Of a stretch of 64,000 nt of DNA, positions 7,094 through 15,803 are shown one piece after another. Location of the stretch: contig CAZTOW010000044.1 in NCBI GenBank assembly GCA_964615375.1, forward strand, positions 1-64,000, given 5' to 3'. Made by a program: the position numbers and the translations under genes. The notes beneath the pieces were generated by a model that worked only from the letters and a program-made list of their open reading frames with translations, was not told where the DNA came from and ran no database searches. Every line of letters begins with the position of its first letter. Positions within the stretch are counted from its first letter, which is position 1. This stretch comes from CAZKWG01 sp964615375. Its GTDB lineage: Bacteria > Myxococcota_A > UBA796 > CAZKWG01.

Positions 7094-9523
7094 ATGCCCG
7101 CGCCTGCGCCGCTCGCCGTGTCCGAGCTCTGTCGCCGCTGCGATCCCGAGAGCCTGCCCTTTCAGAGCAGCGAGGAGCTCGAGGATCTCCCTGTCGTTCT
7201 GGGACAGGAGCGCGCGATCGAGGCCATCCGCTTCGCCACCGCCATGCGGCACGAAGGCTACAACCTCTTCGTGCTGGGCAGCCAGGGCACCGGCCGCCAC
7301 GAGGTCACGCGCCGCTTCCTGGAGGCGCAGGCCGCCAGCGAGCCCGTGCCCGACGATCTCGTCTACGTCCACGACTTCCAGGCCCCCGAGCACCCGAGGG
7401 CGATCACCCTCCCCGCCGGGTGCGCCGTCGGCCTGCGCCGCGAGATGGAGCGCCTGATCGAGGATCTGCGCGCCGCCATCCCCGCCGCTTTCGACACGAA
7501 CGAGTATCGCACCCGCCGCCAGGCCCTGGAGCAGGAGCTCAAGGAGCGGCAGGCCTCGGCCTTCGAGGCGGTGCGCGAGCGGGCGAACCAGCAGAACATC
7601 GCCCTCATCCAGACCCCCACCGGCATCGCGCTCGCCCCCATGCGCGGCGGGGAGGTGCTGCCGCCCGCCGACTTTGAGAAGCTCACCGAGGCCGAGCGGG
7701 CCGAGATCGAGGCGCAGGTCAGCGCGCTCCACGACGAGCTGGAGCTGGTCTTCCGCGAGCTCCCCCGCTGGGAGAAGGAGGCCCGCGAGCGCGTGCGCGC
7801 GCTGGATCGCGAGGTCACCAGCTTCGCGGTCGATCACCTGCTGGACGAGCTCCGCGCCCGCTACACCGACCTTCCCGAGATCATCCGCTACCTGGACGCC
7901 GTGCAGGCCGACGTCATCGAGCACGCCGACCGCTTCCTGCCCCCCATGCCCGGTCCCCTCGCCGGGGCCCTGCCCCGCTCCCTGCTGGAGGGCATGGACG
8001 AGCAGGACCCGCACCGGCGCTACCGGGTCAACGTGCTGGTGGACCGCACGGAGCTCCACGGCGCGCCCGTGATCTACGAGGATCAACCGACCATGCAGGC
8101 CCTCGTGGGCCGCGTGGACCACCTGGCCCGCATGGGCGCCCTGTTCACCGACCACACCCTGATCCGGGCGGGGGCCCTGCACCGGGCCAACGGCGGCTAC
8201 CTGCTCCTGGACGCGCGCAAGCTGCTCTCGCAGCCCTACGCCTGGGAGACCCTGAAGCGGACGTTACAGGCGGGAGAGATCCGCATCGAGAGCCTGGGGC
8301 AGGCGCTGAACCTGGTCAGCACGGTGAGCCTGGAGCCGCGCCCCGTGCGGCTCTCGGTCAAGGTGGCGCTGATCGGCGAGCCGATGCTCTACCACCTGCT
8401 CGCCCTGTACGACCCGGAGTTCAACCGGCTCTTCAAGGTGCCGGCGGAGTTCGAGGACCGCATGACCCGCGACGGGGACGGCGGGCCCAGCTACTGCCGG
8501 ATGATCGCGACGATGGCCCGGCGCAGCGGGCTCCGCCCCTTGGACCGCGGGGCCATGGCCCGGGTGCTCGGCGAGGCCAGCCGGCTCGCGGGCGACGTGG
8601 ACCGTCTCAGCACCCACGTCCTGACCCTGGGCGACCTGCTGCGGGCGGCGGACTTCGAGGCCGGGCGGGCCGGGCGCGAGCGGATCGGCGCCGAGGACAT
8701 CCGGGCCGCCATCGCCGCAGAAGAGCGGCGCCGCGGGAGCCTGCGCGACCGCCTGCGCGAGGCCACGGCCAACGGCACCATCCGCGTGGAGACTGAGGGC
8801 CGGGTGGTCGGCCAGATCAACGGGCTCTCGGTGCTGGCCATCGGGGAGCTCGCCTTCGGGCGCCCCAGCCGCATCACCGCCCGGGTCTGGCCGGGTCGCG
8901 GGCGCGTGCTGGACATCGAGCGGGAGGTCCAGCTCGGCGGTCCGCTGCACAGCAAGGGCGTGCTCATCCTGTCCGGCTTCCTCGGCCACCGCTTCGGGCG
9001 CAGCCGTCCGCTCGCGCTCTCGGCCAGCCTGGTCTTCGAGCAGTCCTACGGTGGGGTGGACGGGGACAGCGCCACCATGGCCGAGACCTGCGCCCTGCTC
9101 AGCGCCATCGCCGAGGTGCCCCTGCGCCAGGACCTGGCCATGACCGGATCGCTGGACCAGCGCGGCAACGCCCAGGCCATCGGCGGCGTGAACGAGAAGA
9201 TCGAGGGCTACTTCGAGCTCTGCGCCGCGCGCGGCCTCAGCGGCACTCAGGGGGTCATCATCCCCCGGGCCAACGTGCGGCACCTGCACCTGCGCGATGA
9301 GGTGGTAGAGGCTGTTACAGCTGGAAAATTCGCGATCTGGGCGGTGGAGGGCGTGGACGAGGCGCTGTGTCTGCTGACCGGCATGGAGTCGGGCACCCAG
9401 GACGCGGACGGGGTCTGGACCCGGGGCAGCTTCAACGCGCGCGTGGACGAGCGCCTGGGCGCGCTGGCCGAGGCTGTCCGCCGCTTCTCGCGCGCCGGCG
9501 AGCGCGACGGGGAGGCGTCGTGA
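7094..9523 (+). CDS. Lon-like AAA+ ATP-dependent protease (AAA_32/LonB-YcbZ type)
   Basis: 809-residue protein with an N-terminal ATPase region and a C-terminal S16 Lon protease domain. The Ser-Lys catalytic dyad is Ser659 (GDSAT) and Lys702 (NEKIEG), 43 residues apart as in E. coli Lon. The P-loop region reads GSQGTGRHE, with Arg where Lys is standard; I believe this is seen in the AAA_32 subfamily. A helical insertion of about 200 residues sits in the ATPase. The ATG at 7094 is chosen; an in-frame GTG six bases earlier is possible. The next gene overlaps by GTGA, implying translational coupling. Confidence 0.85.
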   Translation: MPAPAPLAVSELCRRCDPESLPFQSSEELEDLPVVLGQERAIEAIRFATAMRHEGYNLFVLGSQGTGRHEVTRRFLEAQAASEPVPDDLVYVHDFQAPEHPRAITLPAGCAVGLRREMERLIEDLRAAIPAAFDTNEYRTRRQALEQELKERQASAFEAVRERANQQNIALIQTPTGIALAPMRGGEVLPPADFEKLTEAERAEIEAQVSALHDELELVFRELPRWEKEARERVRALDREVTSFAVDHLLDELRARYTDLPEIIRYLDAVQADVIEHADRFLPPMPGPLAGALPRSLLEGMDEQDPHRRYRVNVLVDRTELHGAPVIYEDQPTMQALVGRVDHLARMGALFTDHTLIRAGALHRANGGYLLLDARKLLSQPYAWETLKRTLQAGEIRIESLGQALNLVSTVSLEPRPVRLSVKVALIGEPMLYHLLALYDPEFNRLFKVPAEFEDRMTRDGDGGPSYCRMIATMARRSGLRPLDRGAMARVLGEASRLAGDVDRLSTHVLTLGDLLRAADFEAGRAGRERIGAEDIRAAIAAEERRRGSLRDRLREATANGTIRVETEGRVVGQINGLSVLAIGELAFGRPSRITARVWPGRGRVLDIEREVQLGGPLHSKGVLILSGFLGHRFGRSRPLALSASLVFEQSYGGVDGDSATMAETCALLSAIAEVPLRQDLAMTGSLDQRGNAQAIGGVNEKIEGYFELCAARGLSGTQGVIIPRANVRHLHLRDEVVEAVTAGKFAIWAVEGVDEALCLLTGMESGTQDADGVWTRGSFNARVDERLGALAEAVRRFSRAGERDGEAS

Positions 9524-10242
9524 GGGCCGGGGAGCCCCGCCGGGTGGTGCTGGCGCTGGAGCCTGGCGCGTCGGTGGGGCTGGCGACGCGGGAGGCGCTC
9601 GCGCTCGCCGGTCGCCTCGGCGCCTCGCTGACCGTGGCGTACGGGCCTGGAACCCAGCTTGTTGAGGCCCAGCGCCTCCCCTCGGCCCTGGTGCGCCACG
9701 CCCCGCGGCGCCTCTCGGAGGCGGAGCGCATCGCGTTGGAGCTGCGCTCGGCGGAGTCCCTGGCGCGGGGCGAGGTGGACCGGATCGCGCGTGAGCTGAA
9801 GGTACAGGCCGCGTTTCTCGGTCTGGACGCCCTGGAGGAGGGGCTGGCGATGCTCCTGGAGCGCGGGGACCTCCTGCTGCTCCCGGTGGGCCCGGACCGC
9901 GCGGCGAGCCAGCGCCTCGCCCGGCGCCTCGCGCCCCGGCTGCCCGCCTCCCTGATGCTGCTGGAGCCCGCGGCCCCCAGCGGGCCGGGGCGCTCGCCCG
10001 AGGGTCTGCTGGAGCGCCACGTCGTGATCCTGGGAGAGTGGGCGGACGAGCCCGATCTCAGCCTGCTGCGCGCCTGGACCCCGCACCTCGCCCTGCGCAC
10101 GCGGCGCCTGAGCGTCTACGAGCCCGAGCGCCTGGCCCCCACGGACGCGGTGCTGGTGGTGCGCCACGAGGACGCGCAGCAGCTCCTCGGCGCGGGCGGG
10201 GTGATCGTCACGCGGACCCGCTGCGTGCTGGTCCTCCGCTAA
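9520..10242 (+). CDS. Hypothetical protein, weakly UspA-like
   Basis: 240 residues; the GTG start overlaps the Lon-like stop codon and is preceded by GGGGAGG. The N-terminus (VVLALEPGASVGLATREALALA) is shortened here to its theme: a beta strand, then a helix of the kind that opens universal stress protein domains. A second hydrophobic strand, DLLLLPVGP, lies near residue 125. No ATP-binding motif is convincing. Tight coupling to the protease suggests an adaptor, regulator or substrate, but this is inference. Confidence 0.5.
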   Translation: MRAGEPRRVVLALEPGASVGLATREALALAGRLGASLTVAYGPGTQLVEAQRLPSALVRHAPRRLSEAERIALELRSAESLARGEVDRIARELKVQAAFLGLDALEEGLAMLLERGDLLLLPVGPDRAASQRLARRLAPRLPASLMLLEPAAPSGPGRSPEGLLERHVVILGEWADEPDLSLLRAWTPHLALRTRRLSVYEPERLAPTDAVLVVRHEDAQQLLGAGGVIVTRTRCVLVLR

Positions 10243-10249
10243 CCCAGGC

Positions 10250-11200
10250 TCAGTACAGGGGTTGAAGGCGGGGCATCCCGAAGCGTCGGGCGTAGCCGCT
10301 GGGCACCCCCGGGCAGCGGTCGAAGGCCGCGCAGGTCCAGCACTCCGCCCCGTAGAGTCCCACCATGGCCTCCAGGAAGCGCATGCCGTAGAGGGTGCGG
10401 CCGTCGCGGTCGTCCAGGTAGTGGGTCTCGCCGAAGCCGCTGCGCCCCAGGTTCTCGCGCGATCGGTCCCCGTGGACGCAGCTGGGGAAGCTCTCCAGCA
10501 GGAGCCTCAGCCCCCGCTCCCGCGCCCGCTGGACGGCGCGCCGCACCGGCTCGCCGACCTCCTCGTAGCGCAGCTGGATGCCCTCCCAGGCGCCGCCCTT
10601 GCCCACCAGGTTGGGGAAGCAGAGCTTCACCTGCACCTCCGGGCCCCAGCGCCGAAGCACGAAGTCCAGATAATCATCGAGTAACATCATGTTATGTCGG
10701 CTCAGCACCAGGTTGAGCATCAGCTCCACCCCCGCCGCGCGCATGGCGTCCGCCCCGTCCAGGATGCGCTGGTGCCCGCCCTCGGTGAGCCCGCTCATCA
10801 GGCGGCTGGTGGCCTCCTCGTGGCTGTGCAGCGAGAGGATGGCGCGCTGCAGCCCCAGCTCCCGGGCCCGGGGGGCGAAGCCCGGCTCGGCGAAGCGCCC
10901 GCCGTTGGAGTTGACGTCCCAGCGCACCTCGAGCGCCGCCAGCCGCTCGACGATCTCCCAGAAGTGTCGGTGTATCGTCGGCTCACCGCCGGTCAACACC
11001 ACGCGGCGGAAGCCGAGCTGGTGCAGGTGCCCGGCCCGCGCCAGGGCCTCGGGGAGCGAGAGACCCCACAGCGCGGGGTCTCCCGTGTTCGAGCACATCG
11101 GGCAGCGGTGATCGCAGCGCTCCCCCAGGCGGAAGAGCGCGTTGCTGCCCGCGTCTACCGGGGCGTCGCGGGGCGGTGGTGTCTTGCGGTAGACGCTCAC
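10250..11200 (-). CDS. Radical SAM protein
   Basis: 316 residues with the radical SAM cluster motif CDHRCPMC (Cys29, Cys33, Cys36), followed by TGGEPT, the SAM-binding GGEP motif. The C-terminus carries additional cysteines in a CxxC...C arrangement (CWTCAAFDRC) plus an isolated Cys, compatible with an auxiliary Fe-S cluster as in SPASM or Twitch enzymes. The substrate is unknown. The GTG start lies 20 bp after the VWA lipoprotein stop on the same strand, so the two may form an operon. It ends 8 bp from the convergent UspA-like gene. A palindrome, GTAACATCATGTTAT, is embedded in the coding region. Confidence 0.85.
   Translation of the reverse strand: MSVYRKTPPPRDAPVDAGSNALFRLGERCDHRCPMCSNTGDPALWGLSLPEALARAGHLHQLGFRRVVLTGGEPTIHRHFWEIVERLAALEVRWDVNSNGGRFAEPGFAPRARELGLQRAILSLHSHEEATSRLMSGLTEGGHQRILDGADAMRAAGVELMLNLVLSRHNMMLLDDYLDFVLRRWGPEVQVKLCFPNLVGKGGAWEGIQLRYEEVGEPVRRAVQRARERGLRLLLESFPSCVHGDRSRENLGRSGFGETHYLDDRDGRTLYGMRFLEAMVGLYGAECWTCAAFDRCPGVPSGYARRFGMPRLQPLY
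10681..10695. repeat. Dispersed palindrome GTAAC-N5-GTTAT (one mismatch)
   Basis: GTAACATCATGTTAT inside the radical SAM gene shares its 13-base core with the exact palindrome at 28344-28358 and differs only in the final base. On the coding strand it uses a TTA leucine codon, normally rare in DNA this GC-rich. Confidence 0.6.
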
Positions 11201-11220
11201 CCCGCGATCATAGCGCAGCT

Positions 11221-12690
11221 TCAGCCGCCGAGGGCCTCGAGGAGCTCCAGCAGCTCCTCCAGGTCGTCGTCGGACCCGCCCAGGGCGGCGAGCGCGTCGT
11301 TGATCTCGGAGCTCGCGGCGGAGATGTCCTCGGCGTCCGCGCCGTCGGTGACCGCGTCCACGAAGGCGATGATCGCCTGGGCCTTGGTCAGCTCGCGGTT
11401 CTCGCCCGCCATCATCTCGCCGAGCGTCATGCTGACCTCCTCGACGTGGTCCTCGCTGAGGTCCGACCAGGTGGCGCGCATCGTGAAGGTCTCGGTCCCG
11501 TCGCGGCTGTCCGGGTCGCAGTCGTGGATCACCAGATTGTAAAGCATCTGATCATTGGGCGCGAGGTGCTGCTCGCGCACCTCGGAGGCCGTCGTGCTCA
11601 TCTGCTCGCCGTGGAACTTCTCGATCACGTAGCCGGCGGGAAGGTCCACCTCCAGGCGAACATTGTAGGCGGCGATCTGGGTGTTTTCGATGAAACGATC
11701 GTCGCTGAACTGACGATACGCCTCCTCTTCGGAGTCGATGAACAGGTAGGCACCCTTGCCGATGTCGGTCACGCGGTCCATCAGGTAGTCATTGTATCCG
11801 TAGGGCTCGGACGTGCCGACGGCCATCATGTAGATGCCCTCCTGCTCCTGGTCCTCGGCGTAGCCGCCGATCAGCTCCTCGTCGGTGACCCCGGTGTTGG
11901 CCCCGCCGTCGCTCATCAGGAAGACGCGGTTGAGGCGCTCTGAGTCGTAGTTGTCGCTGGCCAGCTCGTAGGCCTTGCTGAGGCCGCCGGAGAGATCGGT
12001 CGATCCACCCGGCTCGAGCGCGTTGATCTCGCGCAGGAAGGTGCTGTCGTCCGGGCCGGTGATCTCGTGGGAGGCCAGCACGACGCGCTGCTCCTGATCC
12101 CACCGCACGATGGAGACGACGTCGCCCTCCATCAGCGATCCGGCCACGGCGCGCATGGTCTGCTGCACGCGCTCCATCGGCGTGCCCGACATGGACCCGG
12201 ACGTGTCCAGCGAGAACGTGAAGTTGGCCGGCTTGCGATCCTCGGGCGCAACATAGGGCGCCACGACGCCGACCAGGAGCTGGTAGCTGTGCTCGTCCTC
12301 TGAAGAGAGGCGGGCCTGCGGATCGACGGAGACGGTGCCCTCCGCGGGGCGATCATAGTCGAAGTCGTAATAGTTCAGGAACTCATAGGGCTTCAGGCTC
12401 GGCATGTAGTCGACGCCCGCCTGGATCTTCGCGCGCACCAGGGCCGGCTGCGCCTTGGAGTTGCTGTCGTCCGCCGAGAGGTACCAGGTGACCGGCTCGG
12501 CGGAGGCGCCCTCGCAGACGTCCTCCTCGGCCGTGTCGGCGCTGTCCTCCTCCTCCTCGGGTGGCGCGCTGTCGGCCCAGTCTTCCGAGGCGTAGCCGGA
12601 GTCTCCCCAGCCCCAGCCCCAGCCGGTCTCGTTGCTGCCCTTGTCGCCCCCGGCACAGCCGCCGACCGCGATCAACAGAAAAGCTCGCAT
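11221..12690 (-). CDS. von Willebrand factor A lipoprotein (YfbK-like)
   Basis: 489 residues; start ATG with AAGGAGGAGACC directly upstream. Signal peptide with Cys12 (AVGGC), then a Gly/Trp and Glu/Asp-rich linker to about residue 60. A segment EFLNYYDFDYDRP (103-115) resembles the N-terminal domain found before VWA in the YfbK family. The MIDAS is DTSGS (162-166), with later GSTD and MSDGGAN segments. The C-terminus is acidic with Leu repeats. Probably a surface adhesion or assembly factor. It has its own sigma-70-type promoter and is followed by the radical SAM gene. Confidence 0.88.
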   Translation of the reverse strand: MRAFLLIAVGGCAGGDKGSNETGWGWGWGDSGYASEDWADSAPPEEEEDSADTAEEDVCEGASAEPVTWYLSADDSNSKAQPALVRAKIQAGVDYMPSLKPYEFLNYYDFDYDRPAEGTVSVDPQARLSSEDEHSYQLLVGVVAPYVAPEDRKPANFTFSLDTSGSMSGTPMERVQQTMRAVAGSLMEGDVVSIVRWDQEQRVVLASHEITGPDDSTFLREINALEPGGSTDLSGGLSKAYELASDNYDSERLNRVFLMSDGGANTGVTDEELIGGYAEDQEQEGIYMMAVGTSEPYGYNDYLMDRVTDIGKGAYLFIDSEEEAYRQFSDDRFIENTQIAAYNVRLEVDLPAGYVIEKFHGEQMSTTASEVREQHLAPNDQMLYNLVIHDCDPDSRDGTETFTMRATWSDLSEDHVEEVSMTLGEMMAGENRELTKAQAIIAFVDAVTDGADAEDISAASSEINDALAALGGSDDDLEELLELLEALGG

Positions 12691-12740
12691 GGTCTCCTCC
12701 TTCGGAGCCCACCCGTGACCACCCTGACCACCCAGGAGAG

Positions 12741-12769
12741 AGAATAGGCCAGCCTTCGTCGAGTGACAA
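12741..12769 (-). promoter_or_regulatory. Sigma-70-type promoter for the YfbK-like lipoprotein
   Basis: Minus-strand TTGTCA (12769-12764), a 17-bp spacer, then TATTCT (12746-12741). It lies about 50 bp upstream of the ATG at 12690 in a divergent intergenic region. Both hexamers keep four or five consensus bases. Inferred from sequence only. Confidence 0.6.
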
Positions 12770-12825
12770 GACGCGTGTATCAGAACAGGGTAACTCTATT
12801 GGGAAATCTCGCTCAGGAGCGCCCC

Positions 12826-13083
12826 GTGCGTTCGATCCTGCTCCTCCTCCTCGGGTGCGCCGAGCCGCCCACCCAGACGACCACCTGCGCGGCCTATGTC
12901 GCCTGCGTACAGGCCCGCGACCAGGTCCTCGGCATCGAGACCGACCTGCTCCGCTTCGAGCCCCAGGGCGACTGCTGGGGCGGGAGCGAGGACGGCGCGG
13001 CCCTCTGCGACCGGGCCTGCTCCGGCGGGCTGGAATGGCTGCGCGAGAGCTACGAGGATCTCCCGGAGGCCTGTCTGCCATGA
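12826..13083 (+). CDS. Small Cys-rich lipoprotein
   Basis: 85 residues, starting at GTG 12826 with AGGAG 7 nt upstream; signal ends LLLLLGC (Cys11). The mature part has three CxxxxxC-type spacings (TCAAYVAC, CWGG, CDRAC) and ends in a further Cys, a pattern I associate with small uncharacterised myxobacterial exported proteins. The next gene overlaps by ATGA, so the two are coupled. Confidence 0.65.
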   Translation: MRSILLLLLGCAEPPTQTTTCAAYVACVQARDQVLGIETDLLRFEPQGDCWGGSEDGAALCDRACSGGLEWLRESYEDLPEACLP

Positions 13084-13637
13084 GGATCCCCCTTCTGCTG
13101 GCCCTCCTGCTCGCGCCCGCCCAGGCGCACCGCCCCGGTCTCCTCGACTACACGCTGGAGGTGGAGGACCCCACCATCTCCTGGACGCTGAACGGCAGCT
13201 TCGAGGACGGGGACGAGGTCTTCACCATCCTCCTGGACTACGAGGCGCCCTTCGCCGCCCCCTTCGAGATCTTCGTCCCCGCCCGGCGCAGCCTCGCCGA
13301 TCACCGCCCGGCCTACGCCATCGTGGGGCCGGGGCTGCCCGAGCCGGACGACGACCTGCGCGCGCTCCTGCCCGAGGAGGTCCCCGAGGGCGAGGGCGTC
13401 TTCGTGGACTGGAACGACGACCCCGAGCGCTTCGTCTACTTCGAGGGGGTCATGCGGCGCACGCTGTGGAGCAGCGGCACCACCGCCGTCGCGCTGCAGG
13501 CGGGCCTGAACCAGGTCTGGATCTGGTCGCCCGACGGCAGCGCCGGGGACTTCCAGTTCGCCTTCGGGGTGGAGGAGAACTTCGAGGACGGGGCCTGGGA
13601 CGACCTCTTTCAGAACTGGGGAGAATTCGCATGGTGA
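13080..13637 (+). CDS. Secreted protein of unknown function
   Basis: 185 residues with a clear signal peptide (MRIPLLLALLLAPAQA) and likely signal peptidase I cleavage after Ala16. The mature protein is acidic and beta-rich, with no Cys and no motif I recognise. The start overlaps the previous stop (ATGA) and its own stop overlaps the next start, so it is the middle gene of a three-gene exported-protein operon. Confidence 0.65.
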   Translation: MRIPLLLALLLAPAQAHRPGLLDYTLEVEDPTISWTLNGSFEDGDEVFTILLDYEAPFAAPFEIFVPARRSLADHRPAYAIVGPGLPEPDDDLRALLPEEVPEGEGVFVDWNDDPERFVYFEGVMRRTLWSSGTTAVALQAGLNQVWIWSPDGSAGDFQFAFGVEENFEDGAWDDLFQNWGEFAW

Positions 13638-14158
13638 GCCTGCTCCTGGGCGCGGCGCTGGCCGCCCCTCCCGATCTCGAGCGGCTGAGCGTCGGGCTCC
13701 CGGTGGAGATGGATCTGGTCGGGCTGGCCTTCGGGCTCCACCCGGAGCTGCTGTGGCGACCCCTGGGCGAGCAGGGCGCCTTCCACGTCCGAGGCGCGAC
13801 GGGCCTCATGGTCGGGCCGGAGCTCGCGCTGCTCCCGCTCTCGCTCGGGGTGCGGGAGGTCTTCTTCCCCGCCCGCAAGGTGCGCCCCGGGCTGGGGGCG
13901 GGCGTGCAGCTCCAGACCTTCTTCCCCCGTCAGCACGCGCCCACCGCGCGCCTGGACCTGACGATGGAGGCCACCCTCGACGTGGAGGTGGCCGAGGGCT
14001 GGCGGGTGGGCCTGCAGATCAGCCCGGAATTCGGGATGGTGGGCGGCTTCGGCCTGGGGATGGCCACCCGCATCGGCGTGCAGCGCGATCTGGGCGCCCG
14101 CGCTCAGCCCACCCCCACCAGCGCCAGCGCGGTGCACAGGACCATGACCCCGTCCTGA
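13631..14158 (+). CDS. Probable outer-membrane beta-barrel protein
   Basis: 175 residues. A very short hydrophobic leader (VSLLLGAALAAP) precedes alternating hydrophobic/polar strands with Gly- and aromatic-rich turns, consistent with a small outer-membrane barrel. It overlaps the upstream gene by 7 bp. Its last 55 bases overlap the convergent tauE-like gene; the C-terminal TPTSAS tail may be unstructured. Confidence 0.55.
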   Translation: MVSLLLGAALAAPPDLERLSVGLPVEMDLVGLAFGLHPELLWRPLGEQGAFHVRGATGLMVGPELALLPLSLGVREVFFPARKVRPGLGAGVQLQTFFPRQHAPTARLDLTMEATLDVEVAEGWRVGLQISPEFGMVGGFGLGMATRIGVQRDLGARAQPTPTSASAVHRTMTPS

Positions 14159-14823
14159 ATGCGCGTCTGGGTGCTCTCGGCCAGGCGCCGCGCCAGCCGG
14201 TCGCCGGCCACGTTGCCCACGGCGATGGAGAGCGCGAGCAGGCCGCCCAGGGCCAGGGTGGAGCGGTCGGACATCCCGTTGACGCCATAGGACATCACGC
14301 GGGCAAGGTGGATGGCGACCGCCGTGATCGCCGTGGTCACCACGTAGGCCCGGCCGCTGAGCTCCCGGGCGCGCAGGAAGGGCGCCAGCAGCACCGCCGC
14401 GCCCCCGCTGGTGGCGGTCAGCGCGCCCGTGATCAGGCCCACCGGCAGCCCGGCCTTCGCCGGCAGCGCCAGCTTCAGCCCGAAGCGCCGCCCCAGCGCG
14501 AGCGCCGTCATCGCCAGCATCAGCAGCGCCACGACCCGATCCGGGATGCTGGCCACCACCACCCCGCCCAGCAGCGCGCCAGGGAAGGCGCCGAGCAGCA
14601 GGGGCCTCGCCGTCTCCCAGTCCACCTCGCGCCGCCCGGCCAGGACGCGGTGCAGGTTGCCGATCAGCAGGGCCGGGGCCGTCGCGGCCAGGGCGCGGTG
14701 CGGATCGCCCAGCGTGGCCAGGGCCAGGAGCAGCAGCATGCCGCCTCCGAGGCCGGCGACCGTCGTGAGGGCCCCCGCCAGGATCCCGAGACACACGTAC
14801 AGCAGCAGCAGCGACGTGAACAT
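14104..14823 (-). CDS. TauE/SafE-family membrane transporter
   Basis: 239-residue polytopic membrane protein with seven to eight predicted helices. The first contains the family's Gly-rich segment (TTVAGLGGGMLLL) and the repeat half has ALTATSGGAAVLLAP. TauE/SafE proteins export sulfite, sulfonates or related anions; the substrate here is not determined. The start at 14823 is the first Met with a hydrophobic N-terminus, and the frame upstream is not membrane-like. The divergent LysR gene is the likely regulator. Confidence 0.85.
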   Translation of the reverse strand: MFTSLLLLYVCLGILAGALTTVAGLGGGMLLLLALATLGDPHRALAATAPALLIGNLHRVLAGRREVDWETARPLLLGAFPGALLGGVVVASIPDRVVALLMLAMTALALGRRFGLKLALPAKAGLPVGLITGALTATSGGAAVLLAPFLRARELSGRAYVVTTAITAVAIHLARVMSYGVNGMSDRSTLALGGLLALSIAVGNVAGDRLARRLAESTQTRIQDGVMVLCTALALVGVG

Positions 14824-14938
14824 GACGCCTCCACACGGCGTTGAGCGCCGTCTCTTCTCTCTTCCGATGGTGTACGAATAGGCCGGCTCGAGACATAAAT
14901 CCAACAAAATGTTTTTCTCGATGTGATAAAAATTCTTT
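14824..14938. promoter_or_regulatory. Divergent tauE-lysR control region
   Basis: 115-bp intergenic segment, strikingly AT-rich in its LysR-proximal half (about 14892-14938) against GC-rich surroundings. It holds ACAT-N12-ATGT and CATAAA...TTTATG inverted repeats, compatible with LysR-type T-N11-A sites. LysR regulators commonly autoregulate and control a divergent gene. The individual operators are not resolved. Confidence 0.5.
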
Positions 14939-15793
14939 ATGATTGACGAGCTCCAGCACCTGCTCCTGGTCGTGTCCACCGGCACCTTCACCGAGGCGGC
15001 CCACCGGGCCCACCTCACCCAGCCCGCGCTCAGCGCCTCCATCCGGCGCCTGGAGGATCGGGTCGGCGCCCGCCTGCTGGAGCGCCTGCCTCGCGGGGCG
15101 CGCCTGACCGCGGCGGGGGAGGCCTGGCTCCCGCACGCGCGGGCGGCGGTGGGGGCCTGGGAGGCGGGCCGTCGCGCGGTCGCCGAGGTGGAGGGGCTGT
15201 CGGCCGGGCGCGTGACGGTGGGCGGGGGGGCCACGGCCTGCACCTACCTGCTCCCCTCCATCCTCACCGCGTTTCACGCGAGGTATCCTGGCGTTACACT
15301 ACGAATCCGGGAGGTTCTCACCCCGCTGGTCCCCGAGGTGGTCGCCGCGGGGGAGCTGGACCTCGGGGTGGGGGAGCTCCTCACGGCGGAGGACGGGGTG
15401 GGGAAGCTGGTCGGCGAGCCCTGGCTCATCGACGAGCTCATCCTGGTGGGCGCGCCCGGCCTGGCCCTGCCCGCCCCCTTCGTGACCTTCGTGCAGGGCT
15501 CCTCGGTGCGCGCCACGCTGGAGCGCCTCTTCCCCGGGGCGGAGATCGCCATCGAGCTGGGCAGCATCGCCTCAGTCAAGGGCCTCACCCGGGCGGGCAT
15601 GGGCGTGGCCCTGCTCTCGCGCGCGGCCTGCGCCGACGACCTCGCGCACGGGACCCTGGTGGAGATCCCCGACCCGCGCACCCCGCTCCAGCGCCCGCTC
15701 GGGCTCCTGCACGCGGGCGTCGAGCGCCTGTCTCCGGCCGCGCGGGCCCTGCGGGAGGTCATCCTGGCGCGGGGTCGGGTTGGCGCAGTGTAA
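14939..15793 (+). CDS. LysR-type transcriptional regulator
   Basis: 284 residues: an N-terminal winged helix-turn-helix (about 3-60; FTEAAHRAHLTQPALSASIR carries the recognition helix) and a periplasmic-binding-like effector domain (about 88-280). It is divergent from the TauE-like transporter, which suggests control by a sulfur-containing anion. No Shine-Dalgarno is visible before the ATG, only AT-rich DNA. The stop codon lies inside a palindrome shared with the convergent argD stop. Confidence 0.88.
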   Translation: MIDELQHLLLVVSTGTFTEAAHRAHLTQPALSASIRRLEDRVGARLLERLPRGARLTAAGEAWLPHARAAVGAWEAGRRAVAEVEGLSAGRVTVGGGATACTYLLPSILTAFHARYPGVTLRIREVLTPLVPEVVAAGELDLGVGELLTAEDGVGKLVGEPWLIDELILVGAPGLALPAPFVTFVQGSSVRATLERLFPGAEIAIELGSIASVKGLTRAGMGVALLSRAACADDLAHGTLVEIPDPRTPLQRPLGLLHAGVERLSPAARALREVILARGRVGAV

Positions 15794-15803
15794 CATACGT
15801 TAC
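15790..15803. repeat. Dispersed palindrome GTAAC-N4-GTTAC between convergent stops
   Basis: GTAACATACGTTAC contains the TAA stops of both LysR (15791-15793) and argD (complement of 15800-15802). The arms match the 15-bp palindromes elsewhere but the spacer is 4 rather than 5. No T-run follows, so a classical terminator is not indicated. Confidence 0.55.

Noticed and set aside
13610..15277. Long minus-strand frame (555 codons) over the tauE-lysR region
   Set aside because: Crosses the AT-rich divergent promoter and two genes with diagnostic motifs; Arg/Gly-rich shadow.
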